DNA of 64,000 nucleotides from Strongylocentrotus droebachiensis. Taxonomy: Eukaryota; Echinodermata; Echinoidea; Camarodonta; Strongylocentrotidae. Below are positions 1 to 12,400 of this stretch, piece by piece (position 1 is the stretch's first letter; each line of letters starts with the position of its first letter). Location of the stretch: assembly GCA_035222895.1 (NCBI GenBank), contig JAVYIG010002120.1, forward strand, positions 124,001 through 188,000, in the 5' to 3' direction. Below the pieces are notes generated by a model. That model did not search any database. It was not told the origin of the DNA and was given only the letters and a program-made list of their open reading frames with translations. Made by a program: the position numbers and the translations under genes.

Positions 1-242
1 GTTACAACTGCTTGTCTTTACATTTACAAAATTTGTTGGATCGCAGTAACTCATTTCGTAGAGAAAATAGAGAGGGGGTAATGAATGATGTTTGACAAAT
101 AAGTGAAAATACAAATATAAAAACAAAATAATGCTACATACATGTATAAGAAAACGAAATCCAAGACAGCGTCGGTTGAACAGAAATAAAAACACTATTG
201 AGTAGGAAAGAGAAACCAGTAAGAAAAGTTATAATAACTTAA
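1..242. other. A/T-rich non-coding sequence
   Basis: No gene or recognisable element is visible. The last four bases (239-242) are the TTAA target-site copy of the neighbouring element. Confidence 0.5.
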
Positions 243-1017
243 CCCTAATAAGGCCGGGCTATTTGAAGTCTTACTACGGTCGGGGGGGGGGGGCATTATG
301 GCCCCCCCCCCCCCCCCTAAGATCTCGGCCGTGAAACGGCTGATCTCCGCGAAAATTTGCACGCATGTCAAGTGAAGTGTAAAGAACAATATGACAATTT
401 CAATTTTTTGAAAAAAATCCCTCATTTGCATATTTATGGTAATTTATGCAAATAACGTCATAAAATCACATTTTTACCCATAAATCCTATATTTTTCATA
501 TTTAAGCATTCTTTTTCACTACATATATTCATAAGACCATTTGGAACAATAATACGACAAAAAAAATTGGAAGAGCCAGCTTATTCCTTATGTTATCTCT
601 TGTTTTGAAAATTTCTTATGTATTTCATTGTTTTTTTAACTTATTTATGTTATTGTTTTTTTTTTTTTTTTCATTTCTTCCTACAATTCAACTATTTTGA
701 CTCCCAAAACAACCACCTAAACTTTAAACAAGACCCAATAACCAATGTTTGATCTATTTTTAGGAAAAATGACATTTCCATATGTTTTGTACACAAATCA
801 CAAAAATGAGCGATTTTCGGGCTGACATTCAAAGACAAAAGGTCACGTGACCTTGTAACTATAGGTCCAATTTTTTTTTTTTTTTTTTTTTAAAGATGCG
901 CAAGACTCAAAAGAAAAAAGTCAGCGAGCGGCGAGGCGCCATCCATATGCGTTCTCGAACAATCAGAAAAATCGTGGAGGGGGGGGGGGCATAATGGCCC
1001 CCCCGGCCTTATTAGGG
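243..1017. mobile_element. piggyBac-like non-autonomous element (MITE), copy 1
   Basis: The element begins CCCTAATAAGGCCGGG and ends with the inverted complement CGGCCTTATTAGGG. It is flanked on both sides by TTAA (239-242 and 1018-1021). A TTAA duplication with CCC...GGG termini is the hallmark of the piggyBac superfamily. Next to each end is a G-run/C-run palindrome centred on a GCCATTATGGC-like core. The interior is A/T-rich, with no transposase reading frame, so the element must depend on another transposase. A nearly identical second copy lies at 10951-11703, which suggests fairly recent activity. Confidence 0.85.
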
Positions 1018-1021
1018 TTAA

Positions 1022-2265
1022 GGCAAGTTCAAGTTCATGATTTTTATTCAAAACCACACAAAACATGATATATAACCTTTTACTAAAAAGAGACTGGTAA
1101 TAGTACATTAATCGACATATATTAACTTAATTACATCATAAAATGAATGGTTTTAGGACCCCTTTAGAAACTAAGCTCGTGAGCGGGGCCCTACAGTTAA
1201 CAAAATACATACATGTACATTACCAATATGGCAAGGTGAATACAAAAAATGCAACGCAAAGCAGAATGAGGAGGAGGCAAAGAAGTAGAAAAGAAAAGAA
1301 AGGTAAAAGCATAGTAGGAAGAAGAAGAAGGAGATTCAATACCTATGATGTATTTTTTAAATATAGATATTTAAGTAATTCGGTGTAAAAATGCAGGAGG
1401 GTCTACTATTGAAGCAAAGCTTGCAGGATGTAGCCCCCACCCTTATTATAATTATACATGTAACAAGAGAGTAATTTGGTATTGCTGTTTGAATCGAAGC
1501 CTTTATTGCTCTACTCGTAAGATTGACCATATTTGTTTTTGTTTTTGTGTTGTTGCTGTTATTACCAGCGGGATTTAGTTAAAAGGTAGTGGACACAATT
1601 TTTAATATAAATCACAGTTATTCCTTACTGGATGTAGTTTAATGGCACCAACTAGGATTTACAAGGTCAATCATCCAATTCCAGATTATTATTTTTTTAG
1701 ACATGCATTTAATGTGCGAATCGGGGTCACGCGGCCTCCCGCAGTTTCAAATCCATAGCACATATTGATGATCACGAATGAATTATAAAAACTAGACGTT
1801 GTGTTATTTCCACAAACATCAAACATTTTGGTATAACAATTTATGTATTATAGTGATTTCAAAAGCTTTCATACTCTATGGGCTCTGTGTCACTTTGATT
1901 GTCTCACATTATAATCATTGACCAACAATAATTCAACCTCCCATCCCAACTAAAAGCCCCTGTCCGGGATGATGTGGTATTGTTGTCATTAGTGTCCTTA
2001 AACTAAAGGGACACTAGTTTTCATGCCCGCTTAACGCCCCATTGTCTGATTGCAAGCAATTCAAGTTGTAGCGAACGGCACTTTGACACCATTGTTCAGG
2101 CGGAAAACAATGCTTCCCTTGAAGCAATCTTGCCGATTGGTTGGCGCGGCCGGTTTTTTTCTTCATCCCACGACAGGTCCGGACCGCGTCTTATTTTTTC
2201 TGTCGTACTCAAGCGAGCCTAGATTCCAGTATGAACTCATTTCCATATATAACAAGCTACGAAAA
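1022..2265. other. Intergenic sequence, no gene seen
   Basis: A/T-rich sequence with one short Lys/Arg-rich open frame near 1143-1388 that comes from GAA/AGA low-complexity DNA and has no recognisable domain. I see no exon, RNA gene or terminal repeats. Confidence 0.5.
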
Positions 2266-2494
2266 GCTTGCAAATAGGTCACAATTATACTTTGATTATC
2301 AATTGCTTTGCCTCACTATTTATTAAGGCACGCATCGTTATAGCTCGATCGATAAAGACGGCGTTACACAACGTTTGAGTTGTGGGTTAGAAACTTAGAA
2401 TCTCAGTATTTATTCAGTTCTATTTTGCCTTTATAAATAGTGAGGCAAAGCAATAAATAATCAAAGTCTAATTGTTTGTGACCTCTTTGCAAGC
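2266..2494. repeat. Foldback (inverted-repeat) element
   Basis: The left arm, about 2266-2329, starts GCTTGCAAATAGGTCACAA and ends CTCACTATTTATTAAGGC. The right arm, about 2427-2494, is its near-perfect reverse complement. Together they could form a hairpin of roughly 65 bp with a loop of about 97 nt. No coding capacity. Most likely a miniature foldback transposon; I could not define a target-site duplication. Confidence 0.7.
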
Positions 2495-3185
2495 CGATAA
2501 TTACATAAAAAGTATCAGCCAAAGTCCGAAACTCTCGTGAGAACAGATGACGCCCCTCGCCCAGTCATGGATAATGTCGATATCAAAAACATAGTATAAC
2601 GATCTTTATAGTAACGAATGAGCTGGTGTCCCTTATTTTAAATGGTTCTGTCTTGTAATGTAAATTATCACAACATAATTAGTTGTACTAGCCCTCCTTT
2701 GAGTTTTATAATAATATTTGTTTTTATATTTACAACTTAGGAATAAAAAGTCCCACCCCCCCCCCCCCTTCTCTCGTCGTTCATCGCTTTTGTCTTTTTT
2801 CTCACCTAGGATTACATCCGAGAGTGCTTTTCGGGAAGTGGACTGATTTTTTGAATTTTCAAACAGTCTAAAATAAAACTAGAGACATATACCGCAATTA
2901 CTAATATATAAGAGAGACAGAAAGCGTCGTCTTTGCTCGTCCCCGTTGTCCTCGTCCAATCCACCCTCCTCCCTCAGCTCTTGGCAATTCTTGCTTCTAC
3001 TCAACTAGTCCATTATCTGGCCTATTTAATTTTGATCTCCACCACACCAACGCTACCCCCCCCCCCCCCCCCCCCCTCCCTCCCTACTTACTTGCTACCA
3101 GCCGATGGTGGAGTGATAGGATGCCCGGCAAAATGGTAAGCATAATTATGAGTTTGTTGATAACGCCATCTTCGACGGCTTGAAT
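2495..3185. other. Intergenic sequence with C-runs, no gene seen
   Basis: Contains two long C homopolymers (about 2755-2768 and 3057-3076) in otherwise A/T-rich DNA. The small open frames here are artefacts of these runs. No homology to the receptor units is visible. Confidence 0.45.
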
Positions 3186-3450
3186 CAACACAATTCCAGC
3201 GAGCAATCGAATCGTGTAAATTTAAATCGTGTAATCGTGTTGCGGAGATTTTCGGCGGGCAGATTACACGATTACACGATTCGACCTGAATTGAGGAATC
3301 GTGTAATTTTACACGATTACACGTTTACACGATTCAAATTCCGATCAATTGGCAAAAGACGAATCGTGTAAAAAAAATTGTTACACGATTCGAGCGAGCA
3401 ATCGAATCGTGTAAATTTTGAATCGTGTAAATCGTGTTGCGGAGATATTC
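3186..3450. repeat. Cluster of AATCGTGTAA motifs in both orientations
   Basis: The decamer AATCGTGTAA and its complement TTACACGATT recur about ten or more times in under 250 bp, with direct and inverted copies interleaved. A longer unit, GAGCAATCGAATCGTGTAAA followed by a stretch containing GTTGCGGAGAT, occurs twice (near 3200 and 3400). This is a short complex satellite or subterminal transposon repeat; no gene. Confidence 0.7.
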
Positions 3451-3539
3451 GGCGTGTACTGTATCACAGTGTATACAGGAGTGTGAAAACAAATCATGGG
3501 GCTTTGTTTACGTGTGATATGTATGTAGAAGTAATATGG

Positions 3540-4010
3540 AAGGCAGAGTTCCCATATTAGTAGCGAGTTTCCAGCTCCGCCCTTTGTGCTTGTCGGGGGG
3601 GGGGGAGTGGGGGAGGGGGAGGTTTGTTTTTTTGTTTTGAAAACTTTACATGTGTTACTCTATCCCAGTGATCAAGATATATTTTTTCATGGATTTGGGG
3701 TATGAATAAAGAAATATTCAAATTCGTACAATGGCTCATAACTTCGACAACGTGTCAATCTACTCCTATCTCGTGTCATGTTTAAGACTAACAATACAAT
3801 AGCGCCATTCTGCAACTATCAGGCAACTTTTTCTTTTCAGTGACAGTTTAAAATTGAAGATAATAGGCCTGAAATTAATTTGATGTCTGCACCGCCTTTA
3901 TCTCACCAAATTAGGAGCGTTGTGAAGAATTACACATATTTTGATAACGTTTCTTCAACATAATGAATGGTATTTTGACCGTGAAAATGTGTTTGTCTCA
4001 GCAAATATAC
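3540..4010. repeat. Diverged copy of the spacer found 3' of B genes
   Basis: Blocks match the C-to-B spacers at 33.97-35.35 kb and 56.67-59.15 kb: a segment with CAGCTCCGCCCTTTGTG followed by a G-run, a segment with CCAGTGA and GATTTGGG, and the block AGATAATAGGCCTGAAA. B1 therefore carries the same 3' spacer as B3 and B4, which implies a further C-type copy may once have stood, or still stands, to the left. Identity is clearly lower than between the B3 and B4 spacers. Confidence 0.6.
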
Positions 4011-4241
4011 TTTACTCACGGAGTCACGTGAATTATAATTGGCCAAAAACAATAAGTGTTATGCATAATAGGTAAATACTTAATATAGGTCTACAATATA
4101 AAGAGGAATTGAATTCAAAAAACATTATTGGTATACAAAATACGTCCTGGTGATTTGAGAGTCCATCTGATATATTGAAAGGCGTTTGATTTGTTTAATT
4201 TAATCAATGTGCAGAATAAACACTGAGCCGATATTAAGAAA

Positions 4242-4569
4242 ACCAAATTAATGCTGAATGTAAAAGATAGCCTCCATACAAATTTCACTCAGAGGAATCG
4301 CAATCCCAGATCATTACCATAATGATCATCAAGCTGGTTTAAAGTGGATATTAAGGTTTGGAAAATTGAGGTCAGTAATTCGACTAATAATATATGTCAT
4401 TATGTCACAACCGAATTAATGCTGAATGTAAAAAATTGTCTCAATACAAATTTCGCTGAGGGGAATCGCAATCCCAAATAATAACCATGATGATCATAAA
4501 GCTGGTTGAAAGTGGATAGAAAGTTTTCAAACAAATTATATAAATTGCATCGACTAATATGTGTCATTA
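4242..4569. repeat. Two-copy tandem duplication of about 168 bp
   Basis: Unit 1 (about 4242-4400) and unit 2 (about 4410-4569) share ATTAATGCTGAATGTAAAA, GGAATCGCAATCCCA, AAGCTGGTT and the end ATATGTGTCATTA, with scattered differences. No reading frame is shared. Confidence 0.7.
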
Positions 4570-6414
4570 GTATCGCACCTTAACTATAAACCGCATCGTT
4601 ATTTTGGGTGAAACAGAGTGGCGTAATATTATATTTTTGCATAGTGTTTGCGCGTTATGAATATTTGTATTATTATCTAACATTGTATATGCTTCAACAT
4701 TTATTAAGTCTAAAGCGTTTATAATCAACAAGTACAGACAACCCCGATCCAATTCATAATGCGCACACCCATCTTAATCAACAAACGCACAACTCACCCA
4801 CTCCTACAAACCGCACATGATTAAAACAATATACACGAATGGTACACCGTCTCCACACTCTCCCGCGCGCATTCACGCCTTCCAACACACTTGCACACAC
4901 TGACACTATTATGAACATAGTAATATTTTTTTAACGAAATAATCACATTTCTTCACCAGCAAGTCTGTATAAATATTTGTGTTCTTTATTTAGTTTTATA
5001 CTTGTCGACCTCGAATAATTTGTAAACTCTAACATTGGTAAATCCAGGGGGGCACAACCAGCCCTTGCGCTGACAATAAAACTTAATTGTAATTAATGTT
5101 CATTTGCATTGTGATAAGAAGGTTCACACATGTACCAAATAATGCGTCACATTTGGAAAAGCACTTGTAGAACCTGATTACTATCAATGAACATTTAATC
5201 TCTGCCTTTTTCAGTATTGGTGTAAAGAACAAATAGCGTGTTTACATAATTGCATTTTATTGCGTTCTCGTTCGTTTACAGTTATCACGGAATGAGGATT
5301 ACGAAAATATATGGAATGGATGAGAAATGAAGGAACACGTGTGAAGCCGTGAGATTCCTACAGTGCGACATTTTCGTAAAAACCTTTGTCGTGACTAAAT
5401 CATTGCGTCCGACCACAACTAAATTAGTATTATAATTAGTGCCACAAACTCGGCATGCTCGAGGTCTATTATCAGCGTACTAATTAACTGGTTTCAACAT
5501 TGCTTTTTCTTTTGGGTTTGTATTTCCAATCTGTCATTATGGTTTAAGTTTACGACATTTCAATAAAAAGACATGTAACTGTAGGTTGCAGTAGCTCCCT
5601 TGTTCACATTTTTATCTTACATGACACTTTGTAAATTTGCCTATATCTTGCTTCCATGTGCTTGTATCAAAACGTATGAGACTAATTGAATAAATGGTGT
5701 ACATAATAGAAACGACATAAATAAACAAAAAGGTCAGTGTTACATTGTATGATTTTAGAACCAAAATTGATTATTACAATATTTTAATATACGTCATTCT
5801 ACATTATTTGACAATATCACGCCATGTAGCAAAGTCACAGTGACACCGTGCACGACAGTCAACAATAACGACAAGAAAACACAATATACATAAATGAAAT
5901 AGTGGCAATTGTAACTTTAGTGGTGTCACGTATTGGACTAAAGCATTTATGTAGGAAAGGGGCTCTTTGTTTGGGGATGGGGTAGATGCATGCGTGTTGG
6001 TATTTTAAAGACATTGTAAGGCCAATAGTGAAGTGGATCATGTTTTCATGTCTGATCTTTTGGGGATTAAAGCGACGTAAACATAATATGACAATAATAA
6101 TGCTTGGCTGTAATTTCCGTAACTACTAATGGATATTTTTTTTCTCCATATGTAAAATAATTAGAAAAAAGACACTCATCTTTCGACATCATTTATTTAT
6201 GTTTATGCGGATTAGATCGAGTTGTCCACATTCAACATCGTAAAATCCGATTCAACCGGTATTTATATTGTTTGAACACTACGGTGTATTAAGTTAAATG
6301 TACAAGCACAAGGATTATTATAAGATTCGAGTGATTCCATTTTCATGCAATATAATGCAACATAATTATTTTAACATAAACTGATAAATGCAGCCATGTG
6401 TGATATCAAACATA
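4570..6414. other. 3' flank of B1, no gene seen
   Basis: A/T-rich DNA without exon-like or element-like structure that I can recognise. The part nearest 6415 should hold the 3' UTR and polyadenylation region of B1. Several AATAAA-like hexamers occur on either strand, so I do not assign one. Confidence 0.4.
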
Positions 6415-9400
6415 TCAGTTCTCCTCTATCTGAATGTAACCGTCATCCTCCCTGTTATCCTTATCGAAGGATATTTCTGAACCTTGATTTACCGAACGGC
6501 GTAAACGCTTTGAATAGTACACGTTGGGGGCTGCAGGGTCCGTTGAAAGACCCAAGTCATCTCGATGAACAGGTCCGTATATGTGTGCAGAGAGAGATTC
6601 GGTGTCAGATCTTCGTGAAGACCCACTTCCACCCTGGTGGACTGAGATAGGTATACGGGAAGAATAATACACTTTACTCTTAGGGGATGGTGCAGTCTCT
6701 GTTTTCCCTTTTGCTTGACATTTCGGTAGATGTGAAGAGTAATACAATTTTGATTCAGGATTTGGCAAGCCTTGTATATCAGGTTCTGCAATCATGTACC
6801 CATCGTCACCTACTCTGCTCGCCCTAGCTGGATCCTTGGTTTTATGTTGGATCATATCATGGTAGTTATACTCGTGGTACTTGTCAGATGATCTGTTCCT
6901 TGAAGGAACCTCCTGACCCAAAACCAGATACTCGTGGGCTAGTACAGTACTTGCTGTATGTACAGAGCTTTCGCCTAGGTCAGTCTCTTCGTAGATGCCA
7001 TCATTCACCCCTGTACCTGACGACGCCGTTGCTGCTACATCTGCTTGAGGAATGTTTGGAAGCCTTGGCACTCCGTTCAGTGGCTGGTATTGCGTTACTG
7101 TTGCAACTTGATCATCTCTGTCTTGAATACGTTTATCTTGTGGGTCACTGTGAGGGCGCTCTTCGTTTACTTGGGATGAAGCACGAGCACGCCGTCTACG
7201 CGAATGTTTGCGCGGTGAGTTGACCACCCGAGAAGGGGGAAGAAAAGGGGAAAGCGTTAAGGGTCTAGTTTGCAAATCGGGTGGTATAATTTTTTTTTAA
7301 ATAATTGACAAGATCGATTCCCTGACAGTTAAATATAAATAAGAACTTCAAATTTGAATGTAAATACTGCAGCCACTTGCTTGATTTACGACGTGTAGGC
7401 ATATACCCTATTATAAACATGACATAACATGCATATTGTGACGTATATGATTAGTAATTGATGCCTGTGTGATCTCCAAACCATTTTTAGTACAAACTTG
7501 TGTGGAACCATCAACCTTGACAACTTGGCAAGTATGACGTCACACTTCGGTTCTCTCAGGTATATCCCATTGAAATAATTTCCGCATGACGTGATTAGTG
7601 GTTCTAATGTTTGCACATTTAAAAAGGCTATTGGAATTTCCTTATAATGATTTTGTGAAAGTCTTTACGATCGTGTAAGTAGGACATACCTTGAACATGC
7701 GAAGATTACGAAAGAAACAAATGGTTCTACTGCCCCTCCCGGTGCTTACGGAAGAAGAGATGAAGCAAAAACAAACACACAATCGTTTGAGAATTCATTT
7801 TATATATTTTCATTGTCCACAGTCTTTTTGGAAGGAACCAATTGATGCATTACTTATGGAATAAAGGCAATATTTTTAATAATTTGATATTGGAATGACA
7901 GTATTTTAGAAGAGGTCAGCAATGATAGGATTTCAGGAAAAAAACATTTACCCTCAAGCCCCTAATAAGAAATTTGGAATGCCTTAAAAAAACTTTTTAA
8001 AATATTTATATGTAGCAGCGAAATTGGTTCATGCATAATTTCAGAACTAAGTGGTTTTCTCTCTATGAGTGAACATTGAAGGCCTTAATGTGTACACCAA
8101 CAATGGGGTGAATCTTTAGAAGTAGTGCTGGCTGCAAAATTCACATTTGAACAGAAAATGACCTGTATTAAACATTAATATCTGTCACTTAACGCTTTTC
8201 GATAAAATTATTGTATGATACGAAAACAAAGAATAAGGCGCTCACATACCATCAGTCGCACCAGTTGTATTTTTACTGCACTTCCTGTTCGATGTCTTGA
8301 CCGATTTAACTAGGACGAGAAAACAATAAAAGTGATGTGAGAAAAGTGTTAAATATCCATGTACATTTTGATTTCACCGAACATATCTCTTTTTTGTTCT
8401 TTTTCTTTGTTTTTATTTATAATATTTGAGTGAATCTTTGTTCTTTGTTCATATTCCCTCCTTGTATTTGTATGTAAACGTTGTACGTGTCATATATCGC
8501 ATGTACTACGTGAATTGTATTGCTTGTCTTTGTTCTCTTTCTATATATACATGTGTATACATATATATTTGAAATATTTGAGAATTGAGATTTGTCTTGT
8601 TAATGTAAATAAGGAATACATTGATCAATTAACGATCAAAAAAAGAAAGTCGGAGAGAACAAGTAATGTATAGGTAAAAGCATGCAACAAAAAGGGAGTT
8701 ACAGTGATTTTAGAGCAGGAATGCTGTGGGTAGAAAAATATGATGATTACATTTTGGATCATTTTTTACTATAAAAAGTCTCTCATTAAAAAAGAAATGC
8801 AAACATGAATGAATATAATAACTGAAAAGGATGAATGAATACATGAATAACAAAAATGATGATTCGTTAATTATATAAAAACCATTCAATGATTACACAG
8901 ATAATACCAATAATAGGAATTCCCCTGTCAACAATTGTTGGATATAGATATTGAATGTATCGGATATGTGTACAATTTTCATAAGCGTACCTCTAATTAT
9001 TGTCATTATAATGATAACAATAATATTGATATAACAAATAATAATAATAATGGTAATTATAATAGTTATACTACTAATGATAATAACAACAATACTAATA
9101 TTAATTATAAGAATATCAATGATAATGAAAATACTAGTAATATTAATAATAACAACATTAACAATAACAACAGCAATATATAATTATAACATTAGTAGTT
9201 GGTGGTAATAAGTTATCATCAATACTATTTCCGTTACTACTACCTCTACTACTACTACTAAATATATTGATAATAATAATAGTTCGTTCTTTTATAGCGC
9301 ATTCCAGGACCAAAGGCCCTCTCAAAGCGTTTTACAATGTAAAATGTACGTTTACATAATAATTACTCGAAACATTCATCAAAAAGGTCAGGTTTCAGCG

Positions 9401-12400
9401 CTCACTTAAATTATAATGATAATACTTATTATTCGTATAATTATTATTATTAGTAGTAGTAGTATTAGTAGTAGGAGTAGTAGTAGTATTAGCCTAAATA
9501 GTAGTATTAGTATTAAAACTATTATCATTGTTATTATTAGTAGTAGTAGTAGAAATAGCAGAAGTAATATTAGTAGTAGTCGTATTACTAGTAGTAGATG
9601 TGTTATTTGAATAATTTATACTGTTATTAATATTGTCATTGTTATTATGATATTACTATTATTACTTTTTAGTATTATTATAACAATAATTGTGTTAATG
9701 TTATCCTTAAATTACTACCAACAAACACGATTGCTGAAGTATATCAAATTAGAATATGCATAGTTCTTACAATTGATTTTTACATCCGTTCATCATCTAG
9801 ATTACTAATAAATCCCGATATTACATTCACATGTTGTGTTTGTTCTCAAAGTGAGCAAAGCTGATGTTATTCTCATGAAGTCAGTCAAACTTCTATCTAC
9901 TTATTTCATAAAACTCCTAAAATCTTCATATATAATCTGCATGTCAGGATGGAAGGCTTACCAATATAAAATGACGCTCCAATATAACCACCGCAGAACA
10001 TGTTAGAGTGATTTTTGCATGGTAAGCCACAGTATACTTGGTAAGGCTTGTCCGGCGGCGGCTGCAGCTTTTCATGACATGTCTGCTCACATGAGCATGC
10101 ACATTCTGTCCGGTTGTACAATGCTGCAATTTGGAATCCATTTTCTTTACATGCTGCTGTGCAAGAGTCTGGAGTTGTTGATTCTAAGAGAACTCCATAA
10201 TAGCCTACTTTGAAGCATTTTGGAGGATAGCAACCGATGAACACACCATCTGGAAAAAGATACAACAATGAAATGAATAATGGTCGTGTAGTTGTAATTG
10301 ATGTTTGGTGATGGTGATGAAAAATAAGATGATAGTAATGTACCGTGTTCGGGTGGGTTTCAGTTTGAGTTTGAATTAGAGTTGAGTTTATTACTTAAAC
10401 ACACATGATAACAAGTATTAAAAACATAATTATACATCAATCATGATTACATAAAATATAAAAATATGACACAAGATAAATAACATTACACATGCATGAA
10501 TAAGATAAACCTTGTTTTACAAAGCATGTTATATACAAATGAAATAAAAAGATTTTGTGTAGACTTTTGTTTTTGAAGGGGTACAGGAAATTGGCACAGT
10601 CAAGTACACAAGATTTTTGCTGGAATTGTTTACTATATATATACAGGCACGTACGCGGGGGGGGGGGGGGTTAACCCCCCCCCCCCTCCCCCCTTGATTT
10701 TTTTTTTTGAGTTTTTTTTTTTGAGTTTTTTTTAAATTAAAAATAAAACAATTATAAAAAAAATATACCAATGACTGACCTAAAAAAGATGACCTTACCC
10801 CCCCCCCCCCGCTTATTCAGCGGCTGGCTGAGTCGTTGCGAAATTTTGGGCCCGATTTTAAAACCACCCCCTTGAAAAAATCGTGCGTACGCTACTGTAT
10901 ATATATATATATATAATGTACATGTAACATAAATTATATACCTCACTTAACCCTAATAAGGCCGGGCTATTTGAAGTCTTACTACGGCCGGGGGGGGCCA
11001 TTATGGCCCCCCCCCTAAGATCTCGGCCGTGAAACGGCCGATCTCCGCGAAAATTTGCACGCATGTCAAGTGAAGTGTATAGAACAATATGATAATTTCA
11101 ATTTTTTGAAAAAAATCCCTCATTTGCATATTTATGGTAATTTATGCAAATAACGTCATAAAATCACATTTTTACCCATAAATCATATTTAAGCATTCTT
11201 TTTCACTACATATATTCATTAGACCATTTGGAACAATAATACGACAAAAAAAATTGGAAGAGCCAGCTTATTCCTTATGTTATCTCTTGTTTTGATAATT
11301 TCTTATGTATTTCATTGTTTTTTTAACTTATTTATGTTATTGTTTTTTTTTTTTTTCATTTCTTCCTACAATTCAACTATTTTGACTCCCAAAACAACCA
11401 CCTAAACTTTAAACAAGACCCAATAACCAATGTTTGATCTATTTTTAGGAAAAATGACATTTCCATATGTTTTGTACACAAATCACAAAAATGAGCGATT
11501 TTCGGGCTGACATGCAAAGACAAAAGGTCACGTGACCTTGTAACTATAGGTCCGATTTTTTTTTTTTTTTGTTTAAAGATGCGCAAGACTCTAAAGAAAA
11601 AAGTCAGCGAGCGGCGAGGCGCCATCCATACGCGTTCTCGAACAATCAGAAAAATTGTGGAGGGGGGGGGGCCATAATGGCCCCCCCCCCGGCCTTATTA
11701 GGGTTAAGTAATCCAGCAATCTGATTGGTCGAAATTGCATTCATAAACTTTAACTGTTCCTGTAAAAACAGACCTATTTTCCCAATAACCATGGTTATTG
11801 GGAAGATAGGTCAGTCTCCATGGTTACCCCATAGGTTTACATGTTAAAAAATGGTTTGAGCGATCGAGGATACCGTATGTGTGCGAAGAATTGGTCGGTA
11901 ATTTCAATACAATTGAATCTCGATCGATCTTACCGACAATTTTATCTTGCATTGTTGACATGAAGACGAAAATAAACTTCCAAAAACAAAAAAACAACAT
12001 CTGCCGATAGATCTCCATCTAAGTTCGTGCCAATATGCATTGCAAAAGTAAAAGAAGGGTCCGTTTAATGGAGCTTTTGCGAAGCATTCATCACGCGAAG
12101 CCGGTTTCAATCCATTTTAATGTATATATTGTACAAAACTGCCAAGCATGGTAACAGTGCGCGATGGCCGAGTGGTATAAGGCGTTGGTTTTAGATACAT
12201 CACTTATTGTACGCAAGAGTTCGAATCTCATCTTCGACAACAAAAAAAAAAAATATATATTTTTTAGTCTATTTCTTTCGGCATATAAAAGTATTAATGA
12301 CTGCTTTAATATTCGAGAAATAATTGTTTTTATACGCTCTCGGGAAGGTTACAATCCGGCTATTCCCCTCGGCACGCCTCGGGTAATAGCACAATTCTAA

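Noticed and set aside
1143..1388. Lys/Arg-rich small protein
   Set aside because: Low-complexity GAA/AGA sequence with no domain and no paralog.
3186..3450. CRISPR-like array
   Set aside because: Motifs are short, irregularly spaced and in both orientations; the window is eukaryotic and has no cas genes.
6396..7223. Plus-strand frames over the B1 tail exon
   Set aside because: Shadows of the long minus-strand exon.
12164..12400. 78-codon frame beginning MAEWYKALVLD
   Set aside because: The start of the frame is the tRNA-like sequence read as codons; not a protein gene.
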